Shown here piece after piece: positions 38,904 through 46,695 of a stretch of DNA of 64,000 nt. The translations under genes and the position numbers were made by a program. Under the pieces are notes generated by a model. The model saw nothing but the letters and a program-made list of their open reading frames with translations. It ran no database searches and was not told the origin of the DNA. The DNA comes from Yersinia aleksiciae (GTDB lineage: Bacteria > Pseudomonadota > Gammaproteobacteria > Enterobacterales > Enterobacteriaceae), in NCBI RefSeq assembly GCF_001047675.1, contig NZ_CP011975.1, positions 248,001-312,000 of the forward strand, read 5' to 3'. The stretch's first letter is position 1. Each line of letters opens with the position of its first letter.

Positions 38904-39010
38904 ATGGATAACCAGAGTAATTCCTGCCATGGTCCGCTTCTTTAATCAGCAAATTTGGCAGAAATATACATTGGGCTTAATGCTGCTTATGCTGGCATCC
39001 ATTGCCTTGC
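38904..39010 (+). pseudogene. Truncated small membrane-protein gene
   Basis: A GGAG ribosome site and ATG at 38904 open MDNQSNSCH; one base-shifted, the frame from 38929 reads MVRFFNQQIWQKYTLGLMLL and a full membrane helix up to about 39010. From there the frame merely reads antisense through the convergent dehydrogenase gene. The simplest view is a gene whose 3' part was replaced at a junction near 39000 and which also has a frameshift. Confidence 0.45.
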
Positions 39011-39793
39011 TCAGCTTAAATAGCGTTCAGCGGCATGTTCTTGCGCAAAGCCCGCCAACATGGCTTGTCTGGTGCTCTGATGCGCCTCCCACTGTTCAAG
39101 ATTATGCAGCGGTGGAATGGTTACTGATTCGCGACGATCAAACCCGACCAACGCCGCATCAACCAATTCGCCGACGTCCATCACCCCAGTAATCGTATTG
39201 ATATCAGTGCCTGCTCGTTGCCAAATCTCCGTCCGCGTCGCGGCGGGCAACACCGCCTGAACATAAACGCCTTTGGCCGCAAGCTCAAGACTCAGCCCCT
39301 GAGAGAGAAAGAGCACGAACGCCTTAGTGGCACCGTACACCGTCAAACCGAACTCCGGTGCCAAACCGACAACCGAGCCAATATTAATGATGGCCCCCTC
39401 ACCCGCTGCCGCCAAACGTGGGGCCACCGCGCTAGCCAGCCGGACCAGCGCAGTGGTGTTAAGAGCAACTAGCCCTGCTATATCGTCAGTAGTCTGCTCA
39501 ATGAAACTTCCCCCCACATTCATGCCCGCATTGTTTACCAAAATTCCGATGTGGTGATCGTCGCGCAGCCGCGCCTCTATCGTGGCAAGTTCTGCCGCCT
39601 GGGTGAGATCCGCCGGTAAAACATCTACAGTAACGCCATTTTCCTGGCGAAGTCGGGCCGCCAAGACGTCCATCCGCGCACCATCGCGGGCCACTAAAAC
39701 GAGGTCGTGTCCACGACGCGCAAAACGTTCAGCATAGGTGGCACCAATGCCAGATGATGCGCCAGTAATAAGAACCGAGGGGATCGTGCTCAT
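39011..39793 (-). CDS. Short-chain dehydrogenase/reductase (SDR)
   Basis: A classical SDR of 260 residues: cofactor motif TGASSGIGATYAERF (about 10-24), NNAGMNVGG (about 88-96), structural Ser in IINIGSVVGLAP and catalytic YGATK (about 153-157). It probably uses NADP, given Arg residues after the glycine motif. Substrate unknown. Its upstream region has a perfect operator-like palindrome at 39819-39842, typical of TetR-regulated SDR genes, but no tetR gene is nearby. Confidence 0.88.
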   Translation of the reverse strand: MSTIPSVLITGASSGIGATYAERFARRGHDLVLVARDGARMDVLAARLRQENGVTVDVLPADLTQAAELATIEARLRDDHHIGILVNNAGMNVGGSFIEQTTDDIAGLVALNTTALVRLASAVAPRLAAAGEGAIINIGSVVGLAPEFGLTVYGATKAFVLFLSQGLSLELAAKGVYVQAVLPAATRTEIWQRAGTDINTITGVMDVGELVDAALVGFDRRESVTIPPLHNLEQWEAHQSTRQAMLAGFAQEHAAERYLS

Positions 39794-39818
39794 GAGTTTG
39801 CTCTCTTGTGGGTGATTT

Positions 39819-39842
39819 TATAAATGACGCATGTCATTTATA
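39819..39842. promoter_or_regulatory. Operator-like palindrome upstream of the SDR gene
   Basis: TATAAATGAC and GTCATTTATA form perfect 10-bp arms separated by four bases, 25 bases ahead of the SDR start. The symmetry and spacing suit a TetR-type dimer. Confidence 0.7.
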
Positions 39843-39990
39843 CTGAATATATGACGACCACCATGTAAGTGTCAACAACGCAGCAAAAACGAATTGAGTT
39901 AGAGACCATCAGTTGAGAAGCCATTTTTAGGAGGAGCGGGTAGCGCGGATATCAGTTCTGCCGGAAAAAACAATGTTGGGAGAGCACGGC

Positions 39991-40026
39991 ATCTAAGCCA
40001 TGATTACGCAGATCAATGGCTTAGAT
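39991..40026. repeat. Inverted repeat downstream of cheV
   Basis: ATCTAAGCCAT and ATGGCTTAGAT form perfect 11-bp arms around a 14-base loop, 20 bases after the cheV stop. There is no T run in either direction, so this may be a weak terminator or a processing site. Confidence 0.55.
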
Positions 40027-40045
40027 ACCCAAACGGGGATAGTGG

Positions 40046-41020
40046 TTACGAGTTTATGGCTTTTTTGGAATCCAGCGCACTGTGGATCGCTGCTTCCAAT
40101 TCATTGACTTCGAATTTTGCTACGTAGGCATCAGCCCCGACTTTGCGGACATGATCTTCATTCGCACTGCCCGATAACGATGAATGGATAATCACCGGAA
40201 TATTTTTCAGGAACTCATCGCGTTTAATATTCAGCGTCAATGTAAAGCCGTCCATCTCTGGCATTTCCAAATCGGTTAGCACAAATGCGATTTTATCCGA
40301 GATAGGCTTGCCTTCCGCCCGCGCCTCATCGGCCATCTTACGAATCTTATTCCACGCCTCCAGACCGGTGATATGCATCACGGCGGGAATATCCATCATC
40401 TTCAAGCCTTGTTCTAGCATCGAACGTGCCACCTTAGAGTCTTCAGCCACAATGGCGACTGAACCCGGCTTCAGATCAAATGCCTTGGTCTTCGTGCTGT
40501 CGATTTGGACATTGCGCTTCGGGGGAATAATGTCATACAAAATCTGTTCAACATCCAGCACCAAAGCCAGACGGTTACTTGCAGTGTCGTTATCCAGCCG
40601 CGCAATGCTGGTGATATTGCGACTCTTAACACCGGCATCAGCAGCCAGCACCTGACTCCATTCAAGGCGGACAATATCATCAACCGACTCCACTGCGAAT
40701 GCCTGAGTACTACGGGCATATTCGGTCACCAGCAGAATGTTTAATCCAGTTTTTGGCTCACAGCCGACAATCGCTGGGAGATCAATGACAGGAATAATCT
40801 CCCCGCGAATATTCGCCATCCCCATCATTGGCGATGCCATGCCCGCCGCCTTGGTGAGTGTAGGCATAGGCACAATTTCACGCAGCTTAAACACGTTGAT
40901 CCCGAACAGCTCGGATTTCTCTTCATCTTGCGACTCGCCCAAGCGGAACAGCAACAGCTCAAAGCGGTTCGATGAAGTGAGGTTAGTTCTCTCCTCTATC
41001 TCTTTTTGAAAATTATCCAT
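40046..41020 (-). CDS. cheV: Chemotaxis coupling protein CheV
   Basis: A 324-residue protein with an N-terminal CheW-like domain (LFGINVFKLREIVPMP, GMANIRGEIIPVIDLP) and a C-terminal receiver domain with phosphoacceptor Asp250 in FVLTDLEMPEMDG and Lys in YVAKFEVNELE. CheV couples chemoreceptors to CheA and is tuned by phosphorylation. It lies alone, away from the main chemotaxis operon, as is common. Confidence 0.93.
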   Translation of the reverse strand: MDNFQKEIEERTNLTSSNRFELLLFRLGESQDEEKSELFGINVFKLREIVPMPTLTKAAGMASPMMGMANIRGEIIPVIDLPAIVGCEPKTGLNILLVTEYARSTQAFAVESVDDIVRLEWSQVLAADAGVKSRNITSIARLDNDTASNRLALVLDVEQILYDIIPPKRNVQIDSTKTKAFDLKPGSVAIVAEDSKVARSMLEQGLKMMDIPAVMHITGLEAWNKIRKMADEARAEGKPISDKIAFVLTDLEMPEMDGFTLTLNIKRDEFLKNIPVIIHSSLSGSANEDHVRKVGADAYVAKFEVNELEAAIHSALDSKKAINS

Positions 41021-41137
41021 ACTTTCCCCAATGCGAATGAAGAGTGATAAGTGGTAACCAGGCGAATTAAGTCATTCGGAAAATAAGGAATAACATTCTG
41101 CTTATCTCTTTATCGGCAATGGGTGGGAAATGCTTAA

Positions 41138-42019
41138 TCATTTCCCCGCGAACATCCTGTCACTGAGAAAATCGATAAACACCCGTAGTTTTGGGGTCAT
41201 ATAGCGCCCTGAAGGCCATACCACATGGATATTGATGGTGCGCTTTACGTAGTCACCGAGAATGGTGCGCAACTTGCCATCCAAGAGTGCATTCCCCATC
41301 GAAAAATCAGGTAGACAGGCGATGCCTAATCCCCGCAGAGCAAAGCACATTCTGGTTTCAATGTTATTGCACACCATCGAAATGGGGATACGCAGATCAG
41401 CTTCACCGGATAAGGGCCAGGTTTCTAATTTACCGCTGTTGGGGAAACGATAATGCAGGCAAATATGATCAGCCAAATCAGTGGGATGCCGCGGCTCACC
41501 ATGCTGCGCCAGATACTTGGGCGATGCCACCAGTAGCATCTCGGACTGCCCCAGTTTGCGGGCCGACAGACGAGAGTCTGTCAGTTCACCGGTACGAACC
41601 ACGGCGTCAAACCCCTCTTCGACGATATCGACAATCCGATCGGAGAAATCGAGATCCAACTCAATATCTGGATACGCACGCATAAAATCAGCCAATACCG
41701 GTAACAGCAGTGTACTTACCAAGGGAAAACTGACGCGTAATCTGCCGCGCGGCCTATCGGTAAGCTGCGACATCTCAAGCTCTGCTGACTCTACCTCGGC
41801 CAAAATTCGCCGGCTGCGCTCAAGAAAAAGAGTGCCTTCAGAGGTCAATGTGATGCTGCGGGTACTACGATGAAATAGTCTCACCCCTAAGCGAGCTTCA
41901 AGACGCGCGATACTCTTACCCACTGCCGAGGCTGAAACACCTAAAAGACGTCCCGCCATAACAAAACTGCGGGTTTCAGCCACTTGCACAAAAACCGTCA
42001 GGCTACTCAGGCTATCCAT
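41138..42019 (-). CDS. LysR-family transcriptional regulator
   Basis: Starting at 42019 (MDSLSSLTVFVQVAET) with GGGAGGTG upstream, 293 residues. The N-terminal winged helix-turn-helix (SFVMAGRLLGVSASAVGKSIARLE) and effector-binding domain follow the usual LysR plan of the CrgA/DsdC-like group. It is divergent from the hydrolase/MFS genes across a 150-base region and is the likely regulator of them. Effector unknown. Confidence 0.88.
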   Translation of the reverse strand: MDSLSSLTVFVQVAETRSFVMAGRLLGVSASAVGKSIARLEARLGVRLFHRSTRSITLTSEGTLFLERSRRILAEVESAELEMSQLTDRPRGRLRVSFPLVSTLLLPVLADFMRAYPDIELDLDFSDRIVDIVEEGFDAVVRTGELTDSRLSARKLGQSEMLLVASPKYLAQHGEPRHPTDLADHICLHYRFPNSGKLETWPLSGEADLRIPISMVCNNIETRMCFALRGLGIACLPDFSMGNALLDGKLRTILGDYVKRTINIHVVWPSGRYMTPKLRVFIDFLSDRMFAGK

Positions 42020-42169
42020 CACACCTCCCATTGCGGACTTAACTGTCCGCTTACAGTGGAAATCTACCCTACTTTTTCCTTATTACGTAGTTATCTATTG
42101 TTGTATGGCTTTCTATTGATAAGTTATTACGCAGGGTTAAGCCATATTCATTCAGATTAAGGAATTACT

Positions 42170-43351
42170 ATGTCCGCAAGTTCGTTAGCGTCAATACCGA
42201 CAGAACATCTGGCTGCCAGAGTCAATGCTGTCATTGATCAAGCACTCGCCGCGCAACGTCTGGTCGGTACTGTTGTCATGATTGCCCTTAACGGTGAAAG
42301 ATTTTTTAGTCGAGCAGCAGGATTAGCGGATCGCAAAACAGAACAACCCATGGCGGCCGACACCCTATTCCGTTTAGCGTCCATCAGTAAGCCGATTGTC
42401 TCCACTGCCGCAATGGTGCTGATATCACAGGGTAAACTGAATCTTGATGAGGACATTCGCCGCTGGCTACCTGATTTTCAGCCACGGCTGGCAGACGGTG
42501 AATCAGCCACGATTACTGTCCGTCAGTTGCTCAGCCATACCGCTGGATTGAACTATCGCTTTTTAGAGGCCGATCAGCACGGCCCTTATGCCGTCGCGGG
42601 TATTTCGGACGGTATGGACTCGTCGGAGATCACGCTGGCTGAAAATATGCGCCGACTGGCGAGTGTGCCGCTGCATTACGTGCCGGGAACCGCATGGGGT
42701 TATTCACTGGCGATTGATGTCTTAGGTGCGGTTATCGAACAAGTCTGCGACCAGCCTTTGGATAAGGCCATCCATGCTCTGGTTACCCAGCCGCTGCAAA
42801 TGAGTGATACCAATTTTTTTGCCCACGATGTCAGTCGGTTAGCCACAGCTTACGTCAGTGACTCCCCAGCGCCACACCCATTACAGGAAGGCGAATTTGT
42901 TGCGGCTTTTCCAGAGACTGTCGGGATTGAGTTTTCCCCCGCCCGCGCACTCAACCGTCAGGCATTTCCTTCCGGTGGTGCGGGGATGATGGGTAGTGCT
43001 GGGGATGTGCTCCGTTTGCTGGAGACCCTCCGTCAGGGCGGAGAGCCAATACTCACTGCCGCGCTGGTCGATGAGATGGGCCGTGATCAAACGGAGGGAA
43101 TGTTACTACCAGATGCCCCCGGCCTGGGTTTTGGTCTGGGCTTTTCCGTCTTGCGCGATCCCGTTGCGGCCGCCACGCCTGAATCCGTCGGGACATGGCG
43201 CTGGGGCGGTGCTTATGGCCACGCATGGTTTGTTGACCGGGCTCAGGGCTTAAGTGTGGTGGCGTTGACCAATACCTTATACGAAGGGATGTCCGGGCAA
43301 TTCGTCAATGACTTGCGCGATGCGGTTTATGGCGTTGGGGCTATACGATGA
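42170..43351 (+). CDS. Serine hydrolase of the class C beta-lactamase / EstB family
   Basis: A 393-residue protein with the class C-like active site: SISK (SxxK nucleophile motif) in FRLASISKPIVSTA near residue 75, and YSL in WGYSLAIDVLG at the place of the YxN motif, as in EstB-type family VIII esterases. A C-terminal WRWGGAYGHAWFVD block is the family's third box. No signal peptide is seen, so a cytoplasmic esterase or amidase is more likely than a true beta-lactamase. The MFS gene overlaps its stop by 4 bases. Confidence 0.85.
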   Translation: MSASSLASIPTEHLAARVNAVIDQALAAQRLVGTVVMIALNGERFFSRAAGLADRKTEQPMAADTLFRLASISKPIVSTAAMVLISQGKLNLDEDIRRWLPDFQPRLADGESATITVRQLLSHTAGLNYRFLEADQHGPYAVAGISDGMDSSEITLAENMRRLASVPLHYVPGTAWGYSLAIDVLGAVIEQVCDQPLDKAIHALVTQPLQMSDTNFFAHDVSRLATAYVSDSPAPHPLQEGEFVAAFPETVGIEFSPARALNRQAFPSGGAGMMGSAGDVLRLLETLRQGGEPILTAALVDEMGRDQTEGMLLPDAPGLGFGLGFSVLRDPVAAATPESVGTWRWGGAYGHAWFVDRAQGLSVVALTNTLYEGMSGQFVNDLRDAVYGVGAIR

Positions 43352-44547
43352 AAGCGCCAGTGACGATGCCCGCCTTCCCGCTGGGGGCCTTACTGGCGCT
43401 GGCAATGACGGGCTTTATTGCCATTATGACGGAGACGCTGCCTGCGGGGTTATTGCCGCAAATTAGTGAAGGGCTGGACGTCTCACCAGCACTGGCCGGG
43501 CAACTGGTGACACTCTATGCGCTAGGTTCATTACTGGCGGCTATCCCGTTGATTACCCTCACTCGCGGTTGGAATCGGCGCAAAGTATTGCTCAGCGCGA
43601 TTGTGGGATTTTTCTTGTTCAATACGCTGACCACGCTTTCGCCTTGGTTCACCCTGACCCTACTGGCTAGGTTTATGGCTGGAGCCGCTGCTGGTCTGGC
43701 TTGGGGGCTTATCGCTGGCTATGCACGGCGCATGGTACAACCTCATCAGCAAGGGCGCGCGATGGCTGTTGCTATGAGCGGTACCCCTATAGCATTGGCA
43801 CTGGGTGTACCACTGGGGACTTGGCTGGGAACGGCGCTAAGTTGGCGCAGTTCGTTTGCTATTATGTCGGGATTAACGCTATTACTGATCATTTGAGTCA
43901 TCGCGAAGGTGCCAGACTTCCCAGGGCAATCATCCCGACAACAGCAACCAGTACGTAAAGTCTTTACCACTCCCGGTGTGCGACCCGTTTTATTGGTGAT
44001 TGTCCTGTGGATGCTGGCACACAATATTCTCTACACCTATATTGCGCCGTTTATCACCCCTGCCGGCTTAGGGAATCAGGTAGATAAAGTGTTGCTGGTA
44101 TTCGGTATCAGCGCTCTGGCCGGTATAGGGTTAACCGGTTTGGTGGTCGATCGCTGGCTACGGGGTGCAGTATTACTGAGCTTGGGGGCTTTTGTGCTGG
44201 CGGCATTGGTCATGGCAGTTGCCGGAGCCTCCCCCCTCGCCATTTATGGCAGCATGGTGCTATGGGGATTGAGCTTTGGTGGCGCACCCACATTGCTGCA
44301 AACGGCCTCGGCAGATGCCGCAGGGCAAGATGCCGATGTCGCGCAATCGATGATTGTGGTGGCATGGAATTTGGCTATCGCGGCTGGCGGTATCACTGGT
44401 GGTCTGCTGTTACAAGGTGCGAGTGCGGCGAGCTTCCCATGGGCGGTGTTAGGGCTATTACTCATCGGGTTAACCGTCGTCTGGCAGACTCGACAACACG
44501 GATTCAAACCAGGGACTCGTGCCGTGATATGTACCGCAAAGTGTTGA
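43348..44547 (+). pseudogene. MFS drug/sugar efflux transporter, interrupted by a TGA
   Basis: A DHA1-type transporter of about 398 residues split by an in-frame TGA at 43894-43896. Before it the frame ends LTLLLII, after it continues VIAKVPDFPGQ with no frame change, so a single TGG (Trp) to TGA change explains the break. Segments MTGFIAIMTETLPAGLLPQI and RFMAGAAAGLAWGLIAGYARRMV are typical of the arabinose/drug efflux group. The downstream half has only a GTG start at 43909 without a ribosome site. It is translationally coupled to the hydrolase gene. Possibly inactive, or read through. Confidence 0.82.
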
Positions 44548-44557
44548 AATGATAGAA

Positions 44558-44593
44558 AATATAACCTCCTGCTATTGAGTAGGCGGTTATATT
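44558..44593. terminator. Bidirectional terminator between the MFS and DeoR genes
   Basis: AATATAACCTCCTGCT pairs with AGTAGGCGGTTATATT in a 16-bp stem (one mismatch, one G-U) with a four-base loop, between convergent genes. Confidence 0.75.
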
Positions 44594-44595
44594 CA

Positions 44596-45357
44596 CTAAT
44601 TGGCGTAGATTATTTTGTCCGCATACAGCTTTTCAATTTCTTGTTTATGGAGATTCTTTTTCTTATCTGTAACGATAATATCAATGTCATTGATATCACT
44701 TATCTTCATTAATCCACTTTGCCCAAATTTACTTGAGTCACATAAAATCACTTTCTGCCGACCCATCGACAACATTTTTTTGGCAATACGCCCTTCGTCC
44801 AGATTTTTAACCATCACGCCGAAATCACTGTCTATTCCCCCGACCCCTACGAACGAGAAATCAGTGTGGATATCGCGCATTTGTTCAATTGTCTGAATAC
44901 CCAGATTGGCTTTATAGGTGTGATTATATTCGCCGCCCAAGACATGGACAATCGCCATGTTATTTTTGCTTTTAATTTGATCGGCAATTAATGATGAATT
45001 AGTAAAAACAGTTAATTTAACCAGAGGCAGGAACGAGGCGAAAATAAGTGTCGTGGTACAAGAGTCTATATATAATGAATCGTTTTCTGTCACCAGCGAT
45101 GCGGCATATTTGCCGATCAACATTTTCTCTGACCGATTTAAATCCATGCGTTGAGCAAAACTGCCCTCTTGGATATTCTGAACTTTTATCGCGCCACCGT
45201 GAACTTTAGTGACTTCACCACTTTGTTCCAAACAGGAGAGATCCCGCCGAATAGTCTCAGAAGTTACGCCCAATTCTTCGGAAAGCTCAATAACAGAAAC
45301 CTCGCCTAGGCTATCAAGCTTTTCTAGAATAAATTGTTTACGTTTGATCTGATTCAT
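44596..45357 (-). CDS. DeoR-family transcriptional repressor
   Basis: A 253-residue regulator with N-terminal DeoR helix-turn-helix (KRKQFILEKLDSLGEVSVIELSEELGVTSETIRRDL, spanning about 5-40) and a DeoRC sugar-phosphate sensing domain (DSLYIDSCTTT, FTNSSLIADQI, FVGVGGIDSDFGV). It is the last gene of the minus-strand sugar locus, after the PTS permease, aldolase-like gene and decayed phosphatase. It probably represses this locus and responds to a phosphorylated sugar intermediate. Confidence 0.88.
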   Translation of the reverse strand: MNQIKRKQFILEKLDSLGEVSVIELSEELGVTSETIRRDLSCLEQSGEVTKVHGGAIKVQNIQEGSFAQRMDLNRSEKMLIGKYAASLVTENDSLYIDSCTTTLIFASFLPLVKLTVFTNSSLIADQIKSKNNMAIVHVLGGEYNHTYKANLGIQTIEQMRDIHTDFSFVGVGGIDSDFGVMVKNLDEGRIAKKMLSMGRQKVILCDSSKFGQSGLMKISDINDIDIIVTDKKKNLHKQEIEKLYADKIIYAN

Positions 45358-45450
45358 AAGGATAACGACCTGACCCTTTGCGATACAATGGAGGCTATTC
45401 TACTCAACTATCGGTTGAAACAAAAGAAATCGTCTGCAACAAAAGGCGAT

Positions 45451-45745
45451 TCAATCACTGGCATTCGCCATTGCTACCCCAACCGCTGAAAACTGGAACA
45501 TACTGATATCATTTTCCTGATCGCCAATACTCACTACCGATTGCGAAGGTATATTTAGATGTTGGCACAAATGGTGTAATGCTTTGCCTTTACTGATCCC
45601 CTAACTCATTATTTCATAATAGTGATCACGGGTTTTACTCAGTGAATATTGGCGGTGAATTTCTCGCGCTATCTTCCGTTCCGATATTTAGCTATCCCGA
45701 TTAAGCAATGTTCCATCCAAATCAATCGCTAATAATCTATACATA
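45451..45745 (-). pseudogene. Remnant of a Cof-type HAD sugar phosphatase
   Basis: On the minus strand MYRLLAIDLDGTLLNRDS (HAD motif I, with both catalytic Asp) starts at 45745 and is followed by a TAG/TAA-broken frame, then GISKGKALHHLCQHLNIP, and VVSIGDQENDISMFQFSAVGVAMANA (motif IV). The normal protein is about 270 residues; the central cap domain is missing and two stop codons are present. It sits between the aldolase-like gene and deoR in the same direction, so it was once part of the operon. Confidence 0.8.
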
Positions 45746-45805
45746 TCTTTATTCTCAATAAAAAAGGGAGAATAGGCTTCTCCCTTATAGGTTAACTCAC
45801 TAGAA

Positions 45806-46645
45806 TTAGTGGGTAATAAACTGTGAAACAACCTCTTTGGCCGCATTACAAACTACATTGTCAATCGCGGTGCCGACCACCAAGATATTGACTCCGGTAT
45901 TTTTAAATGCCTTGGCATTTTCCAAATTGATTCCTCCTTCAGCCAGAGTCGGTACAGAAACCGCTCCCACCAAGGCAATGAGCCGCTGCTTGATAGCCTC
46001 GGGAATATCACCGGCAGTCACCCCCTCATAACTCATACCGGTCATCAGGCCAATCATATCCACCCCCAGCGCTTCCATCTTTATAGCGACTTCAGCAACA
46101 TCCGCCGGGGTTTCCGCGGCAATACCAAATGTATGTAGATCACTTGGATGACCAATATAAGCATCGACGGTCAGACCATATTTATGGGCCAGATCGACCA
46201 ACTCTTTTAAATCTTCAAAACTGGATTTATGGGTATGTAAGCCATCAGCGCCTGATTGGGCAATCAATAACATATCCTGTTCAGTGACCGGTGTCGGTAC
46301 AGTTTCAGTAAAGCCGCCAGCAATGCCGACGGTAATAAAGATATCGTCAGCCACCACATTGCGCACACCCTGCACCGCTTCTGCCATTTGACCAATGGTT
46401 ATCTCATGGCGAACACGTTCTGCGGCATGCATATTCGTCACACCGTTATGGCCGCGAGCCAATGCCAGCGCGGGATGATTAGGCTCCAATAACTTAACGC
46501 CGGAATCACATACTGCTTTCGCTAAGCGAGCATCATCGCCGGTTATTCCGGTACTCAGAATAGTTTGACCGCCATGCAACTGAATGGCATTTCGTACTTT
46601 ATCCATGGCGACGGAACGTTTCTTACTCATATCAGCGTTGAACAT
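45806..46645 (-). CDS. Beta/alpha-barrel enzyme of the sugar locus (aldolase/isomerase-like)
   Basis: A 279-residue cytoplasmic protein with the pattern of a TIM barrel: GADGLHTHKSSF, LTVDAYIGHPSDL, LGVDMIGLMTGMSYEGV, and a phosphate-binding C-terminal part VPTLAEGGINLENAKAF and ILVVGTAI, as in ribulose-phosphate-binding barrels. AGAGG precedes the ATG. It lies 50 bases after the PTS permease gene and probably acts on the imported sugar phosphate. The exact reaction cannot be assigned. Confidence 0.65.
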   Translation of the reverse strand: MFNADMSKKRSVAMDKVRNAIQLHGGQTILSTGITGDDARLAKAVCDSGVKLLEPNHPALALARGHNGVTNMHAAERVRHEITIGQMAEAVQGVRNVVADDIFITVGIAGGFTETVPTPVTEQDMLLIAQSGADGLHTHKSSFEDLKELVDLAHKYGLTVDAYIGHPSDLHTFGIAAETPADVAEVAIKMEALGVDMIGLMTGMSYEGVTAGDIPEAIKQRLIALVGAVSVPTLAEGGINLENAKAFKNTGVNILVVGTAIDNVVCNAAKEVVSQFITH

Positions 46646-46695
46646 ACTTACCTCTACTTGGATTTATATAAAACTGCTTTTTTAATTGTTAACTC

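Noticed and set aside
38929..39192. Open frame of 87 codons with a membrane helix extending into the SDR gene
   Set aside because: The part after about 39010 is antisense to the well-supported dehydrogenase; only the N-terminal piece is kept, as a truncated gene.
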